Assembly (NCBI GenBank): GCA_910584995.1
Contig: CAJUDW010000010.1
Location: forward strand, 28,368-92,367
Length of the DNA: 64,000 nt
Origin: an uncultured Oscillibacter sp.
GTDB lineage: Bacteria > Bacillota > Clostridia > Oscillospirales > Oscillospiraceae
Direction: 5' to 3'
Part shown: positions 45,010-54,283 of the stretch, in pieces
Layout: every line of letters starts with the position of its first letter
Position numbering within the stretch: position 1 is the first letter of the stretch
The notes under the pieces: model-generated
What the model saw: the letters and a program-made list of their open reading frames with translations, nothing else
Told to the model about the DNA's origin: nothing
Database searches by the model: none
Translations under genes and position numbers: made by a program

Positions 45010-48000
45010 GTGGGAAAGAGGCTATGGAAACGGATTTTGAGCGCGGCTTTGGCGGCGGTTCTGCTGCTGACGCCGGTGTTTGCGGCAGAGGGCGGCGACA
45101 CAACGCCCCCGCCTACCAGCGGCGACTGTGGGAGCGGCGTTGCGTGGAGTTTTAATAATGGGGAACTGGAGATTTCCGGCTCTGGCGCCATGACGGAGTT
45201 TGCCAGTGCTTCGGCGGTTCCTTGGAGTGCGCATGTGGATAAGATTAAGTCCGTCTCGATTCTTGAGGGCGTAACAACCATCGGCGCATATGCCTTTTAT
45301 AGATGTAAAAATCTGGAGAATGTCAAACTCCCCCGGGGAAACATGACCGCCATTGGCAAGTATGCCTTTTCCGGCTGCGGAAGTCTGGCCAAAATTGAAC
45401 TTCCAAAGAGTTTGGTGAAAATTGACACCTGCGTTTTTTTGGACTGTGTTCGTTTGGAAGAGATTGTCATCCCGAGCAGCGTGACCGGCGTAGGTACGTC
45501 CGCGTTTGAAGGGTGTACCGAATTAAGGACAGCCAGCCTTTCCGATAAAATGACGGAAATCAGCGACTATGCCTTCAAGGGCTGCAGCCATCTGGAAGGA
45601 ATTACGATTCCGGAGGGCGTAACCAAAATCGGCGATTCGGCGTTTCAGGATTGTTCGGAATTAGGATGGAACCCCCAGGTGACCCTGCCGGACAGCTTGA
45701 CCAGCATCGGCGAGGAAGCTTTTATGAATTGCCAGAACCTCAGGCAGATTACATTTCCTGCCAAGCTGGCCAGCATTGGGGCAAGGGCGTTCTACCGCGC
45801 CGGCCTGAATGATGATATTGAGGTTCCCGCTTCCGTCACGAGTGTCGGTACGAATGCCTTTTTCGAGTGTATGTTCCGCTATATCCATTATTTTGGCGAT
45901 GAAACAACGGGAAAAACGATTTTTAAGGAATATTTAGGAAATGGATCCGGGATGATAGAGGTCCATTTTGTGAAGGACGTAGGCAAGGAAGAGCCTTCGG
46001 ATTGTATGCACCCGGGACACGAGGCGGGAAAATGGTGCGAGGATTGCCAGAAAGGTTTTGACGGGCTTGAATCGATTCCGGGAGAGCATGAACTCCCCCC
46101 TGCGCCTGAGCACATTGAGAGAAAACAACCCTATCCGCCTGTGCCCAAATGCGAGGAAGCTGACAGTGTTTTGTATTATAGATGTACGAGGTGCAGTAGG
46201 AGTGTTGTCGTAGAGGCAAAGGCTGCGATTGAACCCCATACGCCCACCGTAAAATTGGAGGGTATTCCGGCGACCTGTACGGAAACGGGTTTTACGCCTC
46301 AAACAGCGTGCATGTATTGCAGTATGATTATGCAGGAGCGGAAGGAGATTCCTGCCCTTGGGCATACCATGGTGCCTGAAAAAGGGGAACCCGCCACCTG
46401 CACAGAGCCAGGGCATAAGGACGGGAAGATCTGCTCTACCTGCGGATTTGACGAACGGGAAGAGATCCCGGCCCTGGGGCACGACCTTGAAGAGCATAAA
46501 GCGGTGCCCTCCACCTGCGAAACGGACGGCCATGCCGCGTATAAAATATGCAAGCGGGAAGGCTGCGGCTATCAGGAAGGAAAAAATGAGGTAGTCCGGC
46601 CCAACAAGAAACACAATGAGAAGGAAGAAGAAGTACCCGGCACCAATACGGCTACCTGCGGCAAGGAAGGAACGGTGAAAATCCGGATCTTCTGCACCAA
46701 TGTGAACGAGGATAACGATCCCTGCGAGTACTACAAGATTGAAGAACGGAAGAGCCCCATTAACGACAATCACACGCCTAAAGCGGTAGAATACCTGGCC
46801 CCCACCTGTACGGAAAAGGGCCACGAAGCCGGAACCATGTGTGAAGTCTGCGGCGTGAGAATTAAAGACGCGCGGCCCATCCCGGCCTTGGGCCACAAGT
46901 TCGATGAAAAAGTAGACGTGATCAAAGAGGCCACCTGCACAGAGGACGGCCTGAAAAGAATCACCAGCACCTGCACGGTCTGCAAAACGGCGGAGACCAA
47001 GGAGGAGAAAATTCCCGCCGGTCACAAGCCCGGCCCTGATTCCGCCCCTGTGATTGACAAGGCCCCCACCTGCGGCGAGGCGGGTTCCCAGCACGTCACC
47101 TCCAAATGCACCGTCTGCGGCAAGGAGTTCACGCAGACCAGCGTCATCCCCGCCACCGGCAAGCACACCTTCAGCGAATGGACCGTTACCACCGAGCCCA
47201 GCGAAACCGCCCAGGGCATGAAGGAGCGGACCTGCAAGGTCTGCAAATTCAAGGAAGTGGAGATGATCCCCGCCACCGGGGAGCCTGAAGTGGAGACCTT
47301 TACTGTCACCTTCAACGCCAACGGCGGCACCCTGGCCGGGGAAACCACCCGGACAACGGATGCGGACGGCAGGCTGCTGACCCTGCCTGTCCCCACCCGC
47401 AGCGGGTACGACTTCCAGGGCTGGTTCACGGCGGCGGACGGCGGCGACCGCATCATGTCCGACCATGTCTACACCAAGGATACCACTCTCTACGCCCATT
47501 GGCAGCGGGACGATGGCAGCAGCGGCGGGGACGATGCGGAACCCCCCGACGGCGGTGAATACCCCGTCTACTGGGATCGGCCCTCCCACGGCACCCTCTC
47601 CGTCAGCCCCACCCGGGCCAAATCCGGCAGCACCGTCACGGTGCGGGTTTATCCCGACTCCGGCTATGAACTCCGCTCCCTGTGGATTGTGGATCGGAAC
47701 GGCCGCCAGATCAGAACCTCCAGCAGCAGTTGGAACCGCTACACCTTTACCATGCCCAACTCCTACGTGGACATCGACGTTTCTTTTTCCAGGAGCCGGG
47801 GCGGATCCTCCACGTCGGCTGTCACCAGCCCCGTGACCCCTGGCACACAGAACGTGCCCACTTATCCCTCTCCCACCTTCTACGGCCAGCCTGCCTTTGA
47901 CGTGCCTGCCGGATATTGGGCGGCAGGGGAGATCGGCTGGGCCATCCAGAACGGCTACATGATCACCACCGTGGATGGGGCCTTCCTCCCCGATAGCCAG

Positions 48001-48378
48001 GTGGATTACCAGCAGATCTGGTCAGTGCTGACCCAGGTGCTGGCCAAGTCCGGCATCAGCGTCACAGAAAACAGCCTGCGGTCCATCCGCAGCGGCCTGG
48101 CGGACGGCAAGGATCCCTCCGCCCCCGCCAGCCGTCAGGAGATCGTCACGGCCCTGTACCGCTGCGCTTATCTGGTGAAGGGCGGCAAGATCACTGGGGG
48201 AGACCTGAAAGGGTTTGCCGACGCCAGCCGTGTGTCCGGTTACGCCAAGGAGGCCATGGGCTGGGCTGCCGCCAACGGTATCATCAACGGCACGGCGGAC
48301 GGGAAGCTGAACCCCACTGCAAATATCACTCGGGCCCAGTACGCCGTCCTGCTCTACCGCTTCTGCCAGAATATCTGA
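45010..48378 (+). CDS. Secreted BspA-like leucine-rich-repeat protein with Cys-rich repeats and SLH domains
   Basis: This 1122-residue protein is exported and wall-bound. The GTG at 45010 has AGGAGG 8 bases upstream and opens a signal peptide (about residues 1-26, ending VFAA). Residues 35-315 are LRR_5 repeats of the Treponema/BspA kind (FxGCxxLxxIxIPxxVTxIG). Residues 325-760 are Cys-rich repeats of the form ATCTExGHxxxxxCxxCG...IPALGH. A listeria-Bacteroides repeat (VTFNANGG to TTLYAHW, about 765-835) and a beta domain follow. The C-terminal 165 residues look like SLH domains that bind secondary wall polymers. BspA-type proteins are adhesins in gut and oral bacteria. The LRR and Cys-rich parts are less GC-rich than the SLH part. 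Confidence 0.9.
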   Translation: MGKRLWKRILSAALAAVLLLTPVFAAEGGDTTPPPTSGDCGSGVAWSFNNGELEISGSGAMTEFASASAVPWSAHVDKIKSVSILEGVTTIGAYAFYRCKNLENVKLPRGNMTAIGKYAFSGCGSLAKIELPKSLVKIDTCVFLDCVRLEEIVIPSSVTGVGTSAFEGCTELRTASLSDKMTEISDYAFKGCSHLEGITIPEGVTKIGDSAFQDCSELGWNPQVTLPDSLTSIGEEAFMNCQNLRQITFPAKLASIGARAFYRAGLNDDIEVPASVTSVGTNAFFECMFRYIHYFGDETTGKTIFKEYLGNGSGMIEVHFVKDVGKEEPSDCMHPGHEAGKWCEDCQKGFDGLESIPGEHELPPAPEHIERKQPYPPVPKCEEADSVLYYRCTRCSRSVVVEAKAAIEPHTPTVKLEGIPATCTETGFTPQTACMYCSMIMQERKEIPALGHTMVPEKGEPATCTEPGHKDGKICSTCGFDEREEIPALGHDLEEHKAVPSTCETDGHAAYKICKREGCGYQEGKNEVVRPNKKHNEKEEEVPGTNTATCGKEGTVKIRIFCTNVNEDNDPCEYYKIEERKSPINDNHTPKAVEYLAPTCTEKGHEAGTMCEVCGVRIKDARPIPALGHKFDEKVDVIKEATCTEDGLKRITSTCTVCKTAETKEEKIPAGHKPGPDSAPVIDKAPTCGEAGSQHVTSKCTVCGKEFTQTSVIPATGKHTFSEWTVTTEPSETAQGMKERTCKVCKFKEVEMIPATGEPEVETFTVTFNANGGTLAGETTRTTDADGRLLTLPVPTRSGYDFQGWFTAADGGDRIMSDHVYTKDTTLYAHWQRDDGSSGGDDAEPPDGGEYPVYWDRPSHGTLSVSPTRAKSGSTVTVRVYPDSGYELRSLWIVDRNGRQIRTSSSSWNRYTFTMPNSYVDIDVSFSRSRGGSSTSAVTSPVTPGTQNVPTYPSPTFYGQPAFDVPAGYWAAGEIGWAIQNGYMITTVDGAFLPDSQVDYQQIWSVLTQVLAKSGISVTENSLRSIRSGLADGKDPSAPASRQEIVTALYRCAYLVKGGKITGGDLKGFADASRVSGYAKEAMGWAAANGIINGTADGKLNPTANITRAQYAVLLYRFCQNI

Positions 48379-48415
48379 CAGGTGGAAGGGCGGCCATATA
48401 TCCAAATCGAAGTAC

Positions 48416-48461
48416 AGGCGGGAAGAAACCACGGTTTCTTCCCGCCTGGATTTCTTTTTTT
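48416..48461 (+). terminator. Terminator of the BspA-like gene
   Basis: CAGGCGGGAAGAAACC and GGTTTCTTCCCGCCTG form a 16-bp stem, followed after GATT by a T-rich run. Confidence 0.9.
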
Positions 48462-48483
48462 GGGAAGGGCGTGCCCGTAAAGT

Positions 48484-48534
48484 TTTACGCAAACTCCTGT
48501 TGCTTTGCGTAAATTTACGAAAACAAACGTTTGT
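48484..48534 (+). promoter_or_regulatory. Cluster of palindromes upstream of the phosphoesterase promoter
   Basis: Three inverted repeats lie within 51 bases: TTTACGCAAA (48484-48493) with TTTGCGTAAA (48504-48513) across 10 bases, the overlapping CGTAAATTTACG (48508-48519) and ACAAACGTTTGT (48523-48534). They end 36 bases before the -35 box, a usual place for an activator or repressor site. The regulator is unknown. Confidence 0.6.
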
Positions 48535-48570
48535 GCAAACTTTTGTTTTGTACAAAATGACAAAAAATAA

Positions 48571-48599
48571 TTGACAAACCGGGAAAAACGGATTATGCT
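48571..48599 (+). promoter_or_regulatory. Promoter of the surface phosphoesterase gene
   Basis: A perfect TTGACA (48571-48576), 17 bases and TATGCT (48594-48599) lie 65 bases before the ATG. Confidence 0.85.
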
Positions 48600-48664
48600 G
48601 GATGTAGTACAGCCGCTGTCCCGGCGAATTTCCGGCACGGCGGCGGAAAGAGGAGGAATCAGAG

Positions 48665-51460
48665 ATGAAGAAAACCCCCGTGAAGATTCTGTCGCTGCTG
48701 CTTGCGCTGGCAATGCTGTTGCCCCTGCTGGCGGCTGGCGCTTCCGCCGAGGAAGAAAAGGCGGAAGGCTGGTGGACGGAAGAGGTTTGGGATACGGAAA
48801 TCCTGGTGTCCCTGGGCGCGAAGCCTCCCGTGTATAATAAGAACGCCAAGCGTTACGAGATCAGCACGCCGGAAGAGTTATTGTTCCTGTCCGGCGCATG
48901 GAAGTCCGCCGACACCAACAAGGACGGCCAGCCCGACGCCCCCCGGGACGGCAGCTACGTCCTGACGGCGGACATCGACATGGGCCCGCTGATGGAGAAG
49001 ATCGGCAAGGCCATTACCGAGGCCTCCGGAGAGGAGACCGAGGGGTTCATGCCGCCCCTGTCCGGCAACAAGGACGAGAACGCCGATAAGACCGACGGCT
49101 GGTTCAAAGGCCGGATTGACGGCCAGTTCCACACCATCTCCAACCTGCGGATCTGCCGGAGCGACAGCAAGTATTCCGCTCTGGTGGGTTATCTGGGGGA
49201 TGAGACCTTTACTTCCCCCTCCATCCGGAACCTGGGGCTGGTGGATCTGGCCATTGAGGGCAAAAAGACCTGCGGCGCTTTTGCAGGCGTCAGCTACGGC
49301 ACCATTGAAAACTGCTTCGCTACCGGATCCATCAAGGCCAAGGAGACCACTGGCGGCCTGGTGGGCAAGTGCGAGGGCCCCATCCGCAACAGCCTTTCCT
49401 ACATGAAGATCAAGGCCAAGGAGTTGGTAGGCGGCCTCACCGGTACCATTGAGACCGGCGGTTCCGTGGAGAACTGCTACGTGGGCGGCACGGTGAAAGC
49501 GGCGGACGGCAAGGTGGCCGCCGGCGGTGTCAGCGGAGGCTTCGCGGCGGCGGAGTATCTGAAAAATACCGTCTCCGTAGTCAAGGAAGTCTCCGGCGAT
49601 GAGGGCGCGTCCAATATCGACCGTTTTGTGGGCCTGCTGGACAGCGAGAGCGGTGCCAACATGACCGGCAACTACATTTGGGAGGGCGCCGTGCTCTCCG
49701 GCAACCAGCCTCTGGAGCATCCCAACCGGGCCGTGGCCACGGCTGTGGACGCCAGGACCCTCCAGGGCCAGGAACTGTATCAGAAGACCCTGAAATGGGA
49801 TTTTGCCAAGACTTGGAGTTGGGTGGGCGAGCCGGAGAACGGCTATCCCATGCTGTCCGGCTTTGTGAAGGCCGGCAATGCGCCGGAACTGGATACTGCG
49901 GAGGATCTGGTTTTGGAGCAGCCCATCCTCCTGCTGGATGACCAGCTGGTGAACTGGGTGGCCAAGGGGGCGAAGCCCACTGTCAGCGTCCGTCTGCTCC
50001 TGCCGGAAGGGGCCAAGGCCGAGAGCCTGAAGGTCTTCTACGGCAAGGCGGGCGAAGAACTGAAGGATTCCGTGGACGTGGCCAACGGCAAGGCCGTGCT
50101 GCCGCTGAAGGATCCTGGCATGTATGCCTATTATGCCGCTGCTGTTGTGGATGGCAAGACGGTTACTGTGCCCACCGATACCAGCGCCCCCCTGCCTCTG
50201 GAACTGGATGACGGCGTGGTGGACACGAAGCCCAGGGAGATTCTCTGCCAGGTGGGCGAGACCTTTGCGGAAGTGAACCTCAACTGGATCACCGACCCCG
50301 CTGTGACGGATTCCCGTGCCTGGTACCGGGCCAAGGGCGAGACCTCCTGGAAAGAGGTGAAGGGTGAGAGCGTCCTGCACTATCTGACCAAGGGATGGGA
50401 AGAGGTTCAAAGCCATTCCGCCGTGCTCACCGGCCTGGAAGCAGAGACCGAGTATGAGTACGCAGTAGGCGGCGTGTACAAGGGCAAGGAGGCCCGCAGC
50501 GATGTCCACAGCTTCACCACCCTGCCTGCCTCCGGCCCGTTTACCTTCATGATGTACGGAGATCTCCAGGCGGAGGAGCCCTCCGGCTACGATCCCTTCC
50601 TGAAGACCATGGAGGAGTTTGTGGCGAAGCTTCCGGTGCAGCCGGACTTCCTGCTGAACACCGGCGACATAGTAGATGCGGGCTACAAGAGTTCCCAGTG
50701 GGCCTCCTTCTTCGATGTGGCGGGGAGCCATATGGCGGACGGGCTGAACATCCTGCTGCCCGGTAATCATGAGAACGCCGGAGACCTGCTGTATAAGCAG
50801 TACGGCGCCCGGACCAGCCTGCCCAATGAGGCGGAGTACGGCCCCCTGGAAGGCACCGGCTGGTGCGTGGTGGGCGACGCCTGCATTGTCTTCATCAACG
50901 CCGATCCCTATTCCGGCAAGAAGGGCGCGGACATTGAGGCAGACCGGGCCAAGTTCTTTGCCGAGCAGACCGCCTGGGCCAAGAAGGTCTATGAGCAGGC
51001 GGACTGCACCTGGCGGATTATGGCCGCCCATGTGGGCACCTATATCATCAACTTCAGCGATCCTGCCGACTATCCCTATATCCCCAAGCTGTGCGATGAA
51101 CTCCAGGTGGATCTGTATATCAACGGACATGACCACGAGTATATCCGCACCACCGTCAAGGGCAATGAAATTCAGGATATCGGCAAGGGTACTACGTTTA
51201 TGACTTGCAGTTCCCTGGGCGAGAAGCTGGACGCCTTTGAGGAGGACACCGCAGGCGGCAAGTTCGCTGTGGTCCACAAGGACGGTGCGGATGAGTCCCA
51301 GCAGATTTTCAGCATGATCACAGTGGATGAGGACGGCATCCATGTGACCGCCTATCAGCGGGGCGTGGAGGAGGACTGGTCCAAGTACGATGTGATTGAC
51401 CAGTACGACATTACCGCCAGCCTCAGCAAAGGTGAGGCCAAGACCCCTGCCGCCGCCTGA
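48665..51460 (+). CDS. Secreted protein with GLUG-type repeats and a calcineurin-like metallophosphoesterase domain
   Basis: This 931-residue exported protein has a signal peptide (about residues 1-27, ending GASA). An adhesin-like part with GLUG-type repeats (about 150-320) follows, then Ig/fibronectin-like beta domains (about 430-620). The C-terminal phosphoesterase has all metal-site motifs in order: GDLQ near residue 632, GDIVDAG near 666, GNHEN near 700, AAHVGTY near 787 and GHDHEY near 820. The beta domain before the catalytic part resembles the purple acid phosphatase N domain. No LPXTG motif or SLH domain is seen, so it may be released or held by its repeats. It likely frees phosphate from organic esters outside the cell. 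Confidence 0.9.
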   Translation: MKKTPVKILSLLLALAMLLPLLAAGASAEEEKAEGWWTEEVWDTEILVSLGAKPPVYNKNAKRYEISTPEELLFLSGAWKSADTNKDGQPDAPRDGSYVLTADIDMGPLMEKIGKAITEASGEETEGFMPPLSGNKDENADKTDGWFKGRIDGQFHTISNLRICRSDSKYSALVGYLGDETFTSPSIRNLGLVDLAIEGKKTCGAFAGVSYGTIENCFATGSIKAKETTGGLVGKCEGPIRNSLSYMKIKAKELVGGLTGTIETGGSVENCYVGGTVKAADGKVAAGGVSGGFAAAEYLKNTVSVVKEVSGDEGASNIDRFVGLLDSESGANMTGNYIWEGAVLSGNQPLEHPNRAVATAVDARTLQGQELYQKTLKWDFAKTWSWVGEPENGYPMLSGFVKAGNAPELDTAEDLVLEQPILLLDDQLVNWVAKGAKPTVSVRLLLPEGAKAESLKVFYGKAGEELKDSVDVANGKAVLPLKDPGMYAYYAAAVVDGKTVTVPTDTSAPLPLELDDGVVDTKPREILCQVGETFAEVNLNWITDPAVTDSRAWYRAKGETSWKEVKGESVLHYLTKGWEEVQSHSAVLTGLEAETEYEYAVGGVYKGKEARSDVHSFTTLPASGPFTFMMYGDLQAEEPSGYDPFLKTMEEFVAKLPVQPDFLLNTGDIVDAGYKSSQWASFFDVAGSHMADGLNILLPGNHENAGDLLYKQYGARTSLPNEAEYGPLEGTGWCVVGDACIVFINADPYSGKKGADIEADRAKFFAEQTAWAKKVYEQADCTWRIMAAHVGTYIINFSDPADYPYIPKLCDELQVDLYINGHDHEYIRTTVKGNEIQDIGKGTTFMTCSSLGEKLDAFEEDTAGGKFAVVHKDGADESQQIFSMITVDEDGIHVTAYQRGVEEDWSKYDVIDQYDITASLSKGEAKTPAAA

Positions 51461-51495
51461 TCGGCTCCCGGGAACGGAATTTTGTACTTGAAACG

Positions 51496-51532
51496 AAGAG
51501 GACGCCCCACGCTTGCGCGGGGCGTCCTCTTT
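51496..51532 (+). terminator. Terminator of the phosphoesterase gene
   Basis: AAGAGGACGCCCC and GGGGCGTCCTCTT pair perfectly around an 11-base loop, and the right arm ends in a short T-run. Confidence 0.8.
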
Positions 51533-51771
51533 GCGTATCAAAACATATATTTCCTATCCTAATTTGACAAGGTTTTGTTTTTTGCCTCGGCTGCCTGCGC
51601 AAAACGGACACTTCAAAGCCCCTTTTGTGCAAAATATTTTTTCTCCATACCCGCTGCGGAAAAAGGAATTGAAACTTTTGGCTGCCTGTGGCCGGAAGGA
51701 TTTTGCAGGCTGCTCCGGGGCTATGGCTCCGGAGCGGCAGATCCATATGGCTTCATCGTCCGGCAGCCGGA
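51533..51771. other. AT-rich intergenic stretch, no gene seen
   Basis: This 239-base gap between convergent genes is AT-rich for its first 140 bases. It holds one hairpin (GCTGCTCCGG with CCGGAGCGGC, 51709-51739), which probably ends the minus-strand regulator transcript. No frame is convincing. Confidence 0.5.
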
Positions 51772-54117
51772 CTATATCAGTCCCATCCGCTTGGCTGCCT
51801 TTTTGGCTTCGGCCCGGCTGGTGACTTTCAATTTCCTGAATATATTCCGCACGTGGGTTTTCGCCGTGGGCAGTTGGATATCCAGCAGGGAGCAAATGGC
51901 CTCGTTGCTTTTGTCCTGGCTGATTAGGCGCAGGATCATGGTTTCCGTCTGGGTCAGGCGGGGCGGCGGGCCGTCCAGCGGCTGGAGGTATTGGCCGCAG
52001 TACCCGGCCTGTACCACTGTGCCGGATAAAATCCGTTTCCAGTAATCCCGCTGCACCGCTTTGTGGTCATATTGTTCCAGCAGCGGCAGGAGGGCGGCCC
52101 CCTCCCTGGTAAAGACCGCCGTATACCCGTATCTTTCCCCCTGTTCCAGTGCCTTGGCAAGGTACTCCTGCCAATCCCCGCCTTCCATGCGGAAGCGGCA
52201 GACAGCGATCAGGATCAGGGTTTCCAGCATATCCAGAGGGCGGGCAAACCGCCGCGTGCAGTCCAGCACCTGGCCCAGCAGAAGCAAGGCGGCGTGGTGC
52301 TCCCTGCGCTGTATGCAGCAGCGGGCCTTGGTGAGATAGCGGTAGCAATCCGTCCCGCGGAAAACCTCTTCCTTGGGGGACAGCCGGGAGAACCAGACAG
52401 AGGCAAACACGCTGTTCTCCAGCAGGCTCAGGCGGCAGCGCATGGCGTCGATGTTGGGCAGCAGGTATCCCGCCCCCGTTTGCTCCGCCTCCCCCCGGAA
52501 CCGGAGCAGCAGTTCCCGGGCCCTGCCGGTATCGCCGGCTGCGGACAGCGCGCGCACCAGCAGGGCAGTCAATACAAACTGCATTTCCGGCGTGCCTCTG
52601 GAGCGCAGATCCTCCTGCCAGGCGGCCAGGGAAGGGAGTTGCCCCGATATATCCCCGCTCTGCTCCAAAAGGATTTCCGCCAGGGCAAGATCCGTCAGGC
52701 CAACGCCGGACCGGCCCAGGATCTCTTCGGCGGGAGGGAGAATGGCACGGAGAAGGGATGGATCACGGAGGAGCCATTGGGAAAAGTCCTTTCCGCCCCG
52801 CAGGAGGCTGGGCTGGCAGCCGGTTACGCATATTTCCGGCAGGGTCAGGGATTTGGATGCCAGAAGCTTATGGGCTGCGGGGAGTTTTTCGGACAGGCCC
52901 TCTGTTCCCCGGTGGGGCAGGGCCAGATCCAGATAGGCCTGGAGGCCCCGCGCCCGCCGGTATTCGCCGCCATGCCGGTCCATATGCCGGATGTACAACT
53001 TTAAAGCCTCGTACCACTTTTCCGACTCCTCCGGCCGGAAGGCCATGGAGCGGAGCATGCTCATGGTGCAGATCATATCGGGGGAACTGCGGAGTTCGTC
53101 CTCCGTCAGCAGATCATAGTAGTCCCGTATGGCATAACAGGCCCCGGTTCCCAGATAGCGCCGGGCATTTTGGGAGAGGATGTCAAGGATGTCCTGACGG
53201 CTGCCTGCCTGCCGGTAATGGTACAGGGCGCCGCAGAGGTCCTGCCGGCGGGCATACCAGCGCCCGCCGGTAAGATGGACGGCGCGGAGGCGGTCCGCCG
53301 GATACCCGGCCAGGATGTTCTGCTGCAGGTACGGCAGAAGGAACCGCTGGTCGGCGATCTGCCAGAGATCCCCCTCCCGCCGGATCAGTCCTGCTGCCAG
53401 CCGCAGGGTTTCTAATGTGGAAAGGATATCCTTGTCCCCGGTGAGCATCTCCGCCAGGAGAACGTCAGACCGGTTGAACAGGGAGAGTTCCGCCAGCAGC
53501 TGCCGCGCTTTTGGCTCCAGGGGGAGCAGGGCGGTTTCGTTCAGGTAGGCTCCCATTTTCCGGTACATGGCCTGGAGGGTCTGCTGAAAGGGCTTCCCAG
53601 CGGAAAGGGATAAAAGGAGGAGGTTGACCGCGGTGGGACAGCCCTCCGTCTCCTCCCGGATCCGCCGGAGATCGCAGATGGATAGGCGGAGATCCCGGGC
53701 GCGGACAAGCTGCGCCAGGCAGTCTATATCCAGCGCGAGATCGGCGGGCCCCAGCTGGAGCAGTGCGCCGGCGGCCTCGTAGAAAGCAAGGGGCTCCGGC
53801 AGCGGCCCCCGGGAGAGCAGGATAAAACGCTGCCCCTGGGGGGCTTTTTGCAGAAGCGTCTGAAGCTGCTGCCCGTCCTGGGGCCGCAGCGCCTGGAGAT
53901 CGTCCAGAACAACCAGCCGTTCTTTTGCGAAGCGGCCGGGAAGCCGGTTTTTCCGCAGGGAGAGGAAGGCGGCGTCCCGCCTTTCCAGCAGATTTTTCAC
54001 GGCGGCGGTTTTCCCCCAGCCGGCGCCTGCGGAGAAGAAGATGATTTTGTTGTGCAGTATCCCCTGCTGAAAGGTGTTCCGCAGGCTGTAGGAAATTGCG
54101 GGCTGTACTTCCGGCAT
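51772..54117 (-). CDS. MalT-like LuxR family transcriptional regulator (LAL type)
   Basis: This 781-residue ATP-dependent activator has a P-loop GAGWGKTA at residues 31-38 and Walker B LVVLDDL near 70. A winged-helix and long helical repeat (TPR-like) sensor region spans about 190-700. A LuxR-type helix-turn-helix occupies about 720-775 (LTQTETMILRLISQDKSNEA, then TAKTHVRNIFRKL). The ATG at 54117 is preferred to the GTG at 54126, since GGTGGAG lies just before it. It directly follows the contractile-injection gene cluster on the same strand but has its own promoter. It is a candidate regulator of that cluster; the inducer is unknown. Confidence 0.9.
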   Translation of the reverse strand: MPEVQPAISYSLRNTFQQGILHNKIIFFSAGAGWGKTAAVKNLLERRDAAFLSLRKNRLPGRFAKERLVVLDDLQALRPQDGQQLQTLLQKAPQGQRFILLSRGPLPEPLAFYEAAGALLQLGPADLALDIDCLAQLVRARDLRLSICDLRRIREETEGCPTAVNLLLLSLSAGKPFQQTLQAMYRKMGAYLNETALLPLEPKARQLLAELSLFNRSDVLLAEMLTGDKDILSTLETLRLAAGLIRREGDLWQIADQRFLLPYLQQNILAGYPADRLRAVHLTGGRWYARRQDLCGALYHYRQAGSRQDILDILSQNARRYLGTGACYAIRDYYDLLTEDELRSSPDMICTMSMLRSMAFRPEESEKWYEALKLYIRHMDRHGGEYRRARGLQAYLDLALPHRGTEGLSEKLPAAHKLLASKSLTLPEICVTGCQPSLLRGGKDFSQWLLRDPSLLRAILPPAEEILGRSGVGLTDLALAEILLEQSGDISGQLPSLAAWQEDLRSRGTPEMQFVLTALLVRALSAAGDTGRARELLLRFRGEAEQTGAGYLLPNIDAMRCRLSLLENSVFASVWFSRLSPKEEVFRGTDCYRYLTKARCCIQRREHHAALLLLGQVLDCTRRFARPLDMLETLILIAVCRFRMEGGDWQEYLAKALEQGERYGYTAVFTREGAALLPLLEQYDHKAVQRDYWKRILSGTVVQAGYCGQYLQPLDGPPPRLTQTETMILRLISQDKSNEAICSLLDIQLPTAKTHVRNIFRKLKVTSRAEAKKAAKRMGLI

Positions 54118-54230
54118 ATGCTCCACCCCCGTTGAGACGGAAATCTTCCATTCCCCGCCGGGGGCCGGGGGGATGCCCCCGATTCCGGCAGGGCCGCCTC
54201 CGGGATCGGGCGGCGGTAGAAGTGATCCTT

Positions 54231-54259
54231 ATTTTAACAGATAGGCGGGGCAGTGTAAA
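54231..54259 (-). promoter_or_regulatory. Promoter of the LuxR-type regulator gene
   Basis: On the minus strand TTTACA (54259-54254), 17 bases and TAAAAT (54236-54231) lie between the end of the cargo-like gene and the regulator, giving a leader of about 110 bases. Confidence 0.65.
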
Positions 54260-54283
54260 TCTTGCCGGGCGTTTGGGACTTTT

